Assembly (NCBI GenBank): GCA_047967505.1
Contig: CM106538.1
DNA from: Dipteris shenzhenensis
Lineage: Eukaryota; Polypodiophyta; Polypodiopsida; Gleicheniales
Direction: 5' to 3' (one strand)
Length of the DNA: 64,000 bases
Below the pieces are notes generated by a model. The model was given only the letters and a program-made list of their open reading frames with translations, did not search any database and was not told the origin of the DNA. Below, in pieces: positions 54,862-64,000 of this stretch; within the stretch, counting starts at the first letter, position 1; every line of letters starts with the position of its first letter. A program made the position numbers and the translations under genes.

Positions 54862-57800
54862 ACGTTTTTTTTACACTGAGCCAAAAATGGTGTTTAATGC
54901 TTAATTGACAATGCAAAGCCTATCCAATGGGCATAATACTTTGCACGCACCTCAACCTAGGTATTCTTTACTTGCATGCAAAGTGACGCACCCATCCCAT
55001 ACGTTCTTGTTTGCATAACACACCTGGGAGCGTGCTTTTTTAGAGTTGTGCATAACACTAGGGGGAAAACGGAGCATAATGAGTGATTGAGCATGCAAAG
55101 CATATCCAATGGGCACAATAGTTTGCACCCACCTCAACCTAGGTGGTATTGACTTACATGAAATGTGGTGAACTAATCCGATAAGTACTTGTTGGAATAA
55201 CACACCTAGGATAATCCTTTTTTATGCGTCTGCATGACACTAAGGCAAAAAGGGAGTTTAATGCTTGGTCAATCATGCAAATCATATATGATGGACACAA
55301 TATTTTTCATAGGCCATTCAGGTGGTATTGACCAGCATGTAAAGTGGCATGTCCATCCCATAAGTACTTGTTCGGATAACACACCTAGGAGTGTGTTTTT
55401 TAAAGGTGGTGCATAACACTAGGAGGAAAATGATGTATAATGCGTGATAGACCATGCAAATCATATCATATGGACACAATACTTTGTACACATCTCAACC
55501 TAGATGGTATAAACATGGGTGCAAAATGATGCATCCATCCGATAGTACTTGTAAGGATAACACACCTAGGAGCATGTTTTTGATGGGTGTGCATCACAGT
55601 GAGGCAAAAATAGTGTTTAATGCGGGAATCAGCCATGCGAAGCATATCAAATGGGCACAATACTTTGTATTCACCTCAATCTAGGTGGTATTTACTTGCA
55701 TGCAAAGTGGCGCACCTATCCCATAACTACTTTTTCTAAATAACACACCTGGGAGCACATTTTTTTATGGTTGTACATAACACTAGGGGAAAAACAGTGT
55801 ATAATGTGTGATCAAGCATGCAAAGCATATCCAATGGGCACAATACTTTGCACTTACCTAATCCTAGGTGGTATTGAGTTTTATGCAATGTGGTTTGCCA
55901 ACCGATAAGTACTTGTTGGAATAACACATCTAGGACAGTGTTTTTTGATGCTTCTGCATGACAGTAAGGCAAAAGCAGAGTTTAATGCTTGGTCGACCAT
56001 GCATATCATATCCAATGGCATCAATGCTTTGTACATGTCTCTATTTATGTGATATTTATGTGCATGCAAAGTAACATGCCCATCCCATAAGTACTTGTTC
56101 AAATAATACTCCTCAGAGCGCTTTTATTAACAGTTGTGAATAACACTAGGAGGAAAACATTGTATAATGCATGATTGAGCATGCAAATCATATCTGATGG
56201 ACATAATACTTTGCATTCATATCAATCTAGATGGTATTGACTTGCATGCAAAGTGGTGCACCCATCCGATAAGTACTTGTTTGGATAACACTCCTACGAC
56301 AATGTTTTTTTATGATGGTGCATAACACTAGGGGAAAACAGTGTGTAATGCATGATCGACGATGCAAATCATATCTGATGGACACAATACTTTGCATGCA
56401 TATCAACCTAGGTGGTATTTACATGCTCGCAAAGTGGTGTGCACATCCGATAAGTACTTATTGGTATGGACTTGTGAGCAAAGTTGCACACCCATACGAT
56501 ACGTTCTTGTTCAAATAACACACCTAGGACTATGTTTTTTTATGATGGTGCATAACACTAGGGGGAAAATGGTGTATAATGCGTGATTGGCCATGTAAAT
56601 CATATCCCATGGACACAATACTTTGCACGCATCTCAATCTAGATGGTATTTACATGCTTGCAAAGTGATGTGCCCATCCGATAAGTACTTATTGGAATAA
56701 CACACCTACGACCATGCTTTTATATGGTTGTGCTTGACACTAAGGAAAAAACGATGTTTAATTTTTGATCGACCATACAAAGCATATCCAATGGACACAA
56801 TACTTTGTATGTGTCTCCACATAGATGGTATTGAATCGGGTGCAAAGTGGCCCACCCATCCGATAATTACTTGTTCGGGTAACACATCTAGGAGCGTGTT
56901 TTTGACGGATGTGCATCACCATGAGACAAAAACGTTGTTTAATGCCATAATTAACCATGCAAAGCATATCAAATGGGCACAATCCTTTCCACACACCTCA
57001 ACCTAGGTGATATTTACTTGCATGCAAAGTGGCGCACCCATCCCATAAGTACTTGTTCAGATAACACACCTGGGAGCACTTTTTTGACGGTTGTGCATAA
57101 CACTAGGGGAAAAATAGTATATAATGCATGATCGAGCATGCAAAGCATATCAGATGGGCACAATACTTTGCACACACCTCAACCTAGGTGCTATTGAGTT
57201 GCATGTAATGTGGCGTGCCAATCTGATAAGTACTTGTTGGAATAACACACCTAAGACAATGTTTTTTGATGCTTGTGCATGACACTAAGGTAAAAAAACA
57301 TTGTATAATACATGATTGAGTATGCAAATCGTATCTGTTGGACACAATACAATAAGTTCTTTTTCGAATAACACACCTAGGACTATGTTTTTTTATGGTG
57401 GTGCATAACACTAGGGGGAAAATGGTGTATAATGCATGATCAACCATGCAAGTCATATCCAATGGATACAGTACTTTGCACGTGTCTCAACCTAGGTGGT
57501 ATTTACATGCTTACAAAGTTGCATGCCCATCCAATAAGTACTTGTTGGAATAACACACCTAGGACTATGTTTTTATATGGTTTTGCATGACATTGAGGCA
57601 AAAACGGTGTTTAATGCTTGATTGACAATGCAAAGCCTATCTAATGGGTATAATACTTTGCATGCACCTCAACTTATGTGGTTTTTACATGTTTTCAAAG
57701 TGGAGTACCCATCCAATAAGTACATATTGGAATAACACACCTAGGACCATGTTTTTATATGGTTGTGCATGACACTAAGGCAAAAACGATGTTTAATTCT

Positions 57801-59025
57801 TGATCGACCATTCCAACCATATGCGATGCGGAAAATACTTTGCACACACCTCAAGCTAGATGGTATGGAGTTGGGTGCAATGTTGTGCACCCATCGAATT
57901 AGTTCTTATTTGAATAACACACCTAGGACTATCTTTTTTTATGGTGGTGCATAACACTAGGGAGAAAACGGCATATAATGCATGATCGACCATGCAAATC
58001 ATACCCGATGGACACAATACTTTGCACGCATTGCAACCTAGGTGGTATTTACATGCTTACAAAGTGGTGCTCCCATCCGATAAAAACTTGTTGGAATAAC
58101 ACACCTAGGGCCATGTTTTTATATGGTTGTGCATGACATTGAGGCAAAAACGGTGTTTAATGCTTGATTGACAATGCAAAGCCTATCCAATGGGCACAAT
58201 ACTTTGCATGCACCTCAACCTAGGTGGTATTCACATGCTTGCAAAGTGGAGTGCCCATCTGATAAGTACATGTTGGAATAACACACCTAGGACCATGTTT
58301 TTATATGGTTGTGCATGACTCTAAGGCAAAAGCGATGTTTAATTCTTGATCGAACATTCAAAGCATATGCGACAGGTACAATAATTTGCATGCAACCAAA
58401 CCTAGATGGCATGGACTTGTGTGCAAATTTGTGCATCCATATGATAAGTTCTTGTTCGAATAACACACTTAGGACTATGTTTTTTTATGATGGTGCATAA
58501 CACTAGGGGGAAAATGGTGTAGAATGCATGATGGACCATGCAAATCATATTTGATGGACACAATACTTTGCACGCATCTTAAAATAGGTGGTGTTTACAT
58601 GCTTGTAAAGTGGCATGCCCATCCATTAAGTATTTATTAGAATAACACACCTATGACCATGTTTTTATATGGTTGTGCATGACACTAAGGCAAAAACGAT
58701 GTTTAATTCTTGATTGACCATACAAATCATATCCGATGGACACAATACTTTGCACACGTCTCAACCTAGATGGTATTTACTTGAGTGCAAAGTGGCGCAC
58801 CCATCCGATAATTACTTGTCTAGATAATGCACCTAGGAGCGTGTTTTTTTAAGGAATGTGTACCACATTGAGGAAAAAATAGTGTTTAATGCTTGATCGA
58901 CAATGCAAAGCTTATCCTATGGACACAATACTTTGCATGCCCCTCAACATAGGTGGTATTGACTTAGGTGCAAAGTGGCATGCCCATCCGATAAGTACTC
59001 GTTTAGATAACACACCTAAGAGTTC
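54862..59025. repeat. 181-bp tandem satellite array
   Basis: About 22-23 monomers. The landmark ACTTTGCA falls at intervals of 181, 181, 181, 181 and 183 bp in the first units (54941, 55122, 55303, 55484, 55665, 55848). Each monomer has CTCAACCTAGGTGGTATT, then a CCCATCCGATAAGTACTTGT segment, AACACACCTAGGA, a GTGCATGACACTAAGGCAAAA or GTGCATAACACTAGGGGGAAAA segment, and a GACCATGCAAATCATATCC-type segment. Irregular units: about 49 extra bp near 56460-56510 and a loss of about 55 bp near 57350. Short ORFs are by-products. No similarity to the GA arrays. Confidence 0.96.
57541..58680. repeat. Three-unit (about 543-bp) higher-order repeat
   Basis: Within the satellite three monomer types follow one another twice. 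Type z has GACATTGAGGCAAAAACGG and TTGACAATGCAAAGCC (57590, 58137). Type x has GGCAAAAACGATGTTTAATT or its near copy (57778, 58322). Type y has AACACTAGGGAGAAAACGG or its near copy (57953, 58499). Like types match each other better than neighbours do. Confidence 0.8.
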
Positions 59026-59840
59026 GTAAAGTTAGTAGTTTTAAAAAAGATGTGATTCAATGGATAGCCAATTTTGAGTAACAATTTACATGAAAAGTAT
59101 TTGTGAGGTTAGTAATTAAAAAAAACTCATATTTATCAAGAAAATAATTGAGTCTAATTATTATGAAATCATTTATACTTAGTAGGATATTTATTAATCA
59201 AGAAAAGGATGCCTATAGAAAACTATTTGTGAGGTTAGTAGTTTTAAAAAAGGCATGTTTATTATGAAAATAATTGAGTATAATTAATCAAGAACAATTG
59301 TGCTTAGTATGAAAGAGAGAGAAGGGTGAAAGGAAAGGAAAAGGAAAAAGGCTAGTAAAAGGAAAGAAAAGGAAAAAGAAAAGAGAAGGGTAGAAAAGGA
59401 AAATCTTAATCTGCCCTAAAGAAGTATGAAAAGGACTTCTTCTCTTCATTCATTCTTATCTCAATCACTTGGAGCAAGAAGGAGCAAGAGGAAGAATTAA
59501 GGAGCCTATCTACAAAAGCGAGTTTACATCCTATCTACAAAACCTTCAGCCAGCTTAGTCAGGTATGAAGAATTTATATTCATGTTTTCTTTTCTTAAAT
59601 ATTTAAGAAACTGAAATTGAGAGAAAGGAGAGAGAAACAAACCTTTTGGAAAATGGAAAAAGCAAGAGAAGAGAGAGAAAGGATGGATGGAAGGGAGGGA
59701 ACGGGACTGAAGGAAAGGGATGGGACGAGAACGATTGAGGGAGGGAAGTCGCGACAGAAGGGAGGAAATGGCCGTGTGAGGAAAGGGGGGCGATGCATAG
59801 GAAACAATCGCGATGCAAGGGAGAAATAAGGGCACGAGGG
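59026..59840. other. AT-rich then purine-rich DNA, no gene
   Basis: 59090-59300 has two degenerate copies of an AT-rich unit (TATTTGTGAGGTTAGTA followed by A-tract, then AAAATAATTGAGT), starting near 59098 and 59223. 59305-59410 is (GAAAAG)-like purine-rich sequence. 59410-59840 has no coding frame I trust; an AGTCAGGTATGAAG sequence near 59556 looks like an exon-intron edge, but nothing supports a gene. Confidence 0.6.
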
Positions 59841-60200
59841 TGTGAAGAGAGTGGGAGAGAAGTAACGAGTCTCACTTGCAGTTTTTCTCACATACACAAT
59901 GGGGGAATACACACAAAGGTGGAGGCTAAAAATAGTTTTCCTCTTCTTAGTTATGAAAGCCAAAAAGAACTCTCTCTTAGTACAAAAGGAATAGGTGAAC
60001 CCTATATGTGGGTGTCAAACCAAACTCAGCTAACCTAGGTGGCATACTAATTGAGCCACTAACTAGAGTACATAGATATAGATGTCATCCAGCTATTATT
60101 CATGGGCAGTGTACCAACTGCATCTGCAGCTAACAAGTCGGTGATATAAATGCACAACGGTCACCCTGGCATATCACAAGAGGAGCTCGATATCTCAACA
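59841..60200 (-). mobile_element. A8 3' LTR
   Basis: A 360-bp LTR; minus strand TGTTGAGATATCGAGCTCC to CTCTCTTCACA. It is preceded on the minus strand by the polypurine tract GAGCTCGAGGGGGGG (60201-60215). Confidence 0.95.
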
Positions 60201-60215
60201 CCCCCCCTCGAGCTC

Positions 60216-60880
60216 AATCCCAATTCTTGCACACCAAGCAGGTCTCTGAACTTGTGCAGCTTCTCTGCACCCAATGCCCTCGTGAATATGTCAGCTACTT
60301 GATCCTCTGTGCTGACATAAACTAGATCAATAAGACCTACTAGAACCTTCTCCAGCACATAGTGATGATGCACCTCAATGTGCTTTGTTCTAGCATGATA
60401 GACTAAGTTATTTGCCAAGTGTATACTGCTCATGTTGTCATAATCAATGACAACTGGCCCAACTAATGCATATCATAAAGTAGCTTACACAACCAAGCTA
60501 CCTCACATGCAGCCATTGTTGCACCCCTGTACTCAGCGTTTGTGCTCGACATGGCAACTATAGGCTGTTTCTTACTACTCCAAGTGACTGCAGCACTCCC
60601 AAAAGAAAACACATATCCACTGGTAGACCATCTATCACAAATACTACCAACCCAATCAACATCAGTGTATCCATGCAATTGTATCTGAACCCCAATCTCA
60701 TAAAATAGTCCATACTACAATGTGGACTCCACATACCTCAGTATGCGTCTAACCACATCCAAATGCGGTTTTGTTGGAGCCTGCATAAACTCACTTACCA
60801 ATGCAACAACATAGCTCAAATCTGGCCCGGTAATAGTTATATAAATCACCCATATTTGGATAGCATGTCCAATCGATACT
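60216..60880 (-). pseudogene. pol: A8 RNase H
   Basis: 60678-60463: HGYTDVDWVGSICDRWSTSG, VTWSSKKQPIVAMSSTNAEY, so Asp (TDVDW) and Glu (NAEY) sites are present. It then reads CEVAWLCKLLYDMH and is ended by a small deletion. 60433-60161: MSSIHLANNLVYHARTKHIE, STEDQVADIFTRALGAEKLH, ending just inside the LTR. The segment 60880-60700 joining it to RT is damaged: about 100 bp, including KPILVPLEQNVKLSADAGE, are missing near 60848. Confidence 0.9.
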
Positions 60881-62036
60881 ACCTCTGCAAGATCCATATC
60901 CCAGTTGTGGATCTAATCACCTCAATGCCCAAGAAGTAACTCAACTCTCCCAAATCCTTCATCTCAAACTTCTGCTTCAATAGCATTTTCACATGAAGGA
61001 TATCTTCATCACTGTCACCTGTGATGATCAAATCATCAACATAAATGACAAGCAGCATAATAACTTTCTTTGTTTTTCTCACATAAAGTGAGAAAACTAC
61101 CGTGGAAATCTGAAAGCCAATAGTGACAAGATACTGTCCTATCTTGTCAGTCCATTCTCTGGGTGCTTGCTTCAAGCCATACAAGGCTTTCTTCAACCTG
61201 CAAACAACTGCATGCACATAACCTGTTGGCTGCTCCATATAGACCTCTTCTTGCAAATCACCATGCAAGAAGGCATTCTTTACATCCATCTGATGTAAAG
61301 ACCATCCCTTTGATGCAGCCATAGCAATGACTGCTCTTACGGTTGCCATCCTTGCAACTGGACTGAATGTTTCTTCATAATCAATGCCATATGTCTATGC
61401 ATACCCCTTGACAACTAATCTTGCCTTGTATCTGCTCACAGAACCATGTGCATTGTGCTTCACCTTATAAACCCACTTGCAGCCAATTGCATTCTTGTCT
61501 TTAGGCAAAGGCACCAATTCCCATGTAGCATTTGCTTCCAAGGCATCCATTTCTTCATACATGGCTTTCTCCCATTTTTCTTTTCCCATGGCTTGCTCAA
61601 AAGAAGTGGGTTCTGGTTCTTGTATCACATTGACCATATAGGCATAGTGAATGGCTGTAAATCCATCATATTTCAGCCTATCCATAGGATACATAGCTCT
61701 GGTAGACCTGTGCAAAAGAGGCTCACTACCAGGTGCTCTCAAAACATCCCTTGTCTTCCTTACTCTAGGTGTAACAATAGAAGGAATACCCAACTCATCA
61801 TCAAGGCTCTGTTTAGAGCCACTGGATTCACCATCCACGTAAGAGTGACCTGCATTCACATCAACCATGGGCTGATCTTCTTTCTCTTTTCCTTTTCGTG
61901 ATACTTGCATACCACTATCTACATTGCTTTGAGGAGATCCTCCTGATCTTAATTTTCCTCTCCATGGCAAAGTATGTGAACCACTGCTAGAGGACACTAC
62001 AGGTCCACTAATATTTTGTGATTGCTGCTGTGAATT
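60879..62036 (-). pseudogene. pol: A8 reverse transcriptase
   Basis: 61997-61395 (200 codons): linker, then [52 protein letters not shown], stopped by TAG for CAG. 61349-60879 (156 codons): [80 protein letters not shown]. The YVDD catalytic motif is intact. Only the single stop near 61395 and the damaged C-terminal end break the domain. Confidence 0.92.
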
Positions 62037-62940
62037 CTATGCAACATTACCATTTTGTGCATCTACATCATCAATCACATTTACTAGTTTATACCAGCTG
62101 CTCATCTCATAAAAAACATCTCTGCTCACTGTAAACTTACGAGTAGAAGGGTTATAGCATCTATACCCTTTCTGCTGCAAACAATAACCAATAAAGATGC
62201 ACTTCTCAGCTTTTGGATCCAACTTGGATCTCAACTCATCTGGCACATGAACATAGGCAATGCAACCAAAAACTTTCAAATGAGAAATATCTGGTTTCCT
62301 ACCAGTATACCTCTCCTATGGTGTCATGCCATGTATTGTTGTAGTGGGAGTCCTATTCATTATGTAGACTACTATAGCAACTGCTTTAGCCCAATAATAG
62401 TCTGGCATGTCTTTTTCGTTGAGCATGGCACAAGATACCTCTCCAATATGGGTGCTCTTCCTTTCTGCAAGTCCATTTTGGTGTGGGGTATGACTACATG
62501 AATATTGATGCTTTATGCCATGCTCCTACAGGAAACTTGCAAAATCATTTGAGAGGTACTCTCCCCCTCCATTTGACCTTAGGCATTTTATTTGCAGGCC
62601 TATTTCTTTTTCAACCATAGCTTTAAAAGCTTTGAAATGCCCAAACACTTCACTTTTCTTTTTCATAAAATACACCCAAAATTTTCTGCGATAGTCATCA
62701 ATAAAAGTGACAAAATAATGATAGCCTCCAATAGATACAGCTTTAGTAGTCCACACATCACAGTGGATTAATTCCAATGGCCTCTTACTCTCTTGAACAT
62801 GTCTAGGAAATGGTTTCCTTGCCTGTTTTCCAAATTGACAGGCTTCACATACCTTATGCATTTCTGCAACCTTGAACTTAGGCAATCATGCAACAACATC
62901 TTGGGCCTGCATTAATTCAAGTCACTGTACATTAACATGA
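62037..62940 (-). pseudogene. pol: A8 integrase
   Basis: 62885-62526: CQFGKQARKPFPRHVQESKR, LIHCDVWTTKA (first Asp), YFVTFIDDYRRKFWVYF, CLRSNGGGEYLSN (the usual second Asp is replaced), then TAG for CAG. Beyond the stop, TPHQNGLAERKSTHIG-like sequence and the C-terminal domain 62279-62037 (KVFGCIAYVHVPDELRSKLD) follow. It is inactive by the stop and by the changed acidic residue. Confidence 0.9.
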
Positions 62941-64000
62941 CCAATGCATTTATGCCAGATATCAATATCTGCAACTACACCGGTCCCATGTACAAACATT
63001 GCTACACTCAATTTAGGCATGTCTGCATCCAACGTAAACATTTTGCCCTTCTTCTTCCATTTTGCTATCAAGCGACCTTTATTTTTCATATCCTCAACAT
63101 AGCATCCATGAGGATTAAATCTAACCTACAAGCCCTCTCAACCATTTGACCAACAGAATCCAGGTTCTTGGTGATATTCGGGACATGAAATGCATCAGAC
63201 AGGTATTTCTTTTTCCCATCCTACATAGACAAAGGAATTTTACCAATCTACACAATAGGATGTGCAATATCATCTCCAGCCTCCACAAATCATGGTCTTT
63301 CAATTTTCCTTACATCCTGCATCCATTCTGCATGACCCACCATGTGGTTTGATGCACCCGAGTCAACATACCACACATCATTGCTTTCTTCTGCACTTGT
63401 CACATAATTGGTCATGTGCTGCACCATAAACAAATGCTCATCTCTATCATCACCCTGTCTACTAGAATATGCATAATTGCCTTGCTGCGATTTTCCATTC
63501 ATGATGTCATTTATCTTTTTGTGGCAGTCTTTAGCCATATGACCCATTTTACCATAGTCGTAGCATTCAACATTGTTGTTTGCATTTTGGCCTCTCTGCC
63601 ATCCATCACGACCTCTTTGGCTCCCCCTGCCTCTAAAGTTACCACATCCTCCTCCATAGCTGGTCTTCTTGAATTTGTTGCATATTTTGATTTCTGCCAC
63701 AGCCTTTAGATTAGCCTGCTCTACCTCTGCCTCTACCTCTTCTAGCATTTGAGTAGAAGATAGCTTCTTTTGAAGTTCCTCCTGAAGAAGATGCACCACT
63801 ATTTCTCTCCTCTTCAGCAATTAGAAGATCAATCAACTCCCCAAAATCAGGATAATTCTCATAGACGGCAATGGATGTGCAAAACTTTGCATAATCCTTT
63901 CCTAGACCATTCAAGGTCATAGAAACTAAATCATCATCTTCCACTGGTGACCCAATGGAAGCAAGTGCATCTACAATCTTCTTCACCTTAATGTGGTAGT
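62941..64000 (-). pseudogene. gag-pol: A8 gag C-terminus and protease (partial)
   Basis: 63986-63711: DALASIGSPVEDDDLVSMTL, YPDFGELIDLLIAEEERNSG, RRGRGRGRAG then TGA. 63820-63290 in the next frame continues GRGSQRGRDGWQRGQNANNN, zinc knuckle as ECYDYGKMGHMAKDCHKK (second Cys changed to Tyr), and protease YVDSGASNHMVGHAEWMQD with the DSGA active-site motif intact. The gag start is beyond the window. The spacer to integrase (63290-62940) has several stops. Confidence 0.9.

Larger units (their letters stand above)
59841..64000 (-). mobile_element. Family A copia, copy A8 (runs off the window)
   Basis: Minus-strand element with 3' LTR 59841-60200, PPT, RNase H, RT, integrase, protease and gag in collinear order up to the window edge; the start of gag and the 5' LTR lie beyond 64000. 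Of the family A copies it has the fewest internal deletions, so it is the best guide to the family's domain order, but it still carries stops and shifts. Confidence 0.94.

Noticed and set aside
54862-59025. CRISPR-like array
   Set aside because: Units are 181 bp and tandem without variable spacers; this is a eukaryotic satellite.
59556-59566. Exon-intron edge AGTCAGGTATGAAG with an upstream UTR-like stretch
   Set aside because: A single splice-like sequence without a coding exon is not enough to call a gene.

Overview
This window looks like heterochromatic, gene-poor nuclear DNA from a land plant with a large genome. The grounds are several Ty1/copia retrotransposons primed from the initiator tRNA-Met type site (TGGTATCAGAGC), very long GA-rich simple-sequence arrays, a 181-bp tandem satellite, and one decayed gene that resembles plant DUF7869-type proteins. 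Species cannot be fixed from the sequence. No intact host gene was found. A run of exactly 100 N at 10408-10507 is an assembly gap.

Layout. 1-7553: gene-free DNA holding a ~150-bp direct repeat pair, a TATA-like box, a trace of an old retroelement, a foldback DNA element (2681-3905) and a hairpin. 7554-48064: a GA-rich complex satellite, always purine-rich on the + strand, cut into five blocks (7554-8197, 9166-10407, 13741-19507, 37354-41557, 47805-48064) by retroelements. 48065-50790: a minus-strand host-gene remnant with a DUF7869-like C-terminal part and an upstream ORF of SGVDEF repeats. 50791-54861: two more copia copies. 54862-59025: about 22-23 units of a 181-bp satellite with a three-unit higher-order repeat at its right end. 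59026-59840: AT-rich and purine-rich sequence. 59841-64000: a minus-strand copia element running off the window.

Two copia families are present; the names are mine. Family A has LTRs of about 355 bp (TGTTGAGATATC...CA) and PPT GAGGGGGAG. Copies: A1 (8198-9165, +, truncated), A2 (10508-13740, -, truncated), A3 (19508-21438 plus 34730-37353, +), A4 (21439-26485 plus 34569-34729, +), A5 (solo LTR 43800-44150), A6 (50791-54121, +), A7 (54122-54861, +, truncated), A8 (59841-64000, -). Family B has LTRs of about 168 bp (TGTGGGGG...CTCTCA on its sense strand) and a ~1.43-kb leader. Copies: B1 (26486-34568, -) and B2 (41558-47804, -).

Order of events read from the nesting: A4 inserted into A3 (5-bp duplication TGGTG/AGGTG), B1 inserted into the 3' LTR of A4, B2 inserted into the GA satellite (perfect AGTGC duplication), and A5 inserted into B2 and then collapsed to a solo LTR (perfect ATGTG duplication). 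B1 carries a 2.7-kb internal tandem duplication. All gag-pol frames are broken, often by CAG to TAG changes. I found no gene set that acts together as a defence, metabolic or regulatory system; the noteworthy content is repeat architecture and the decayed host gene.
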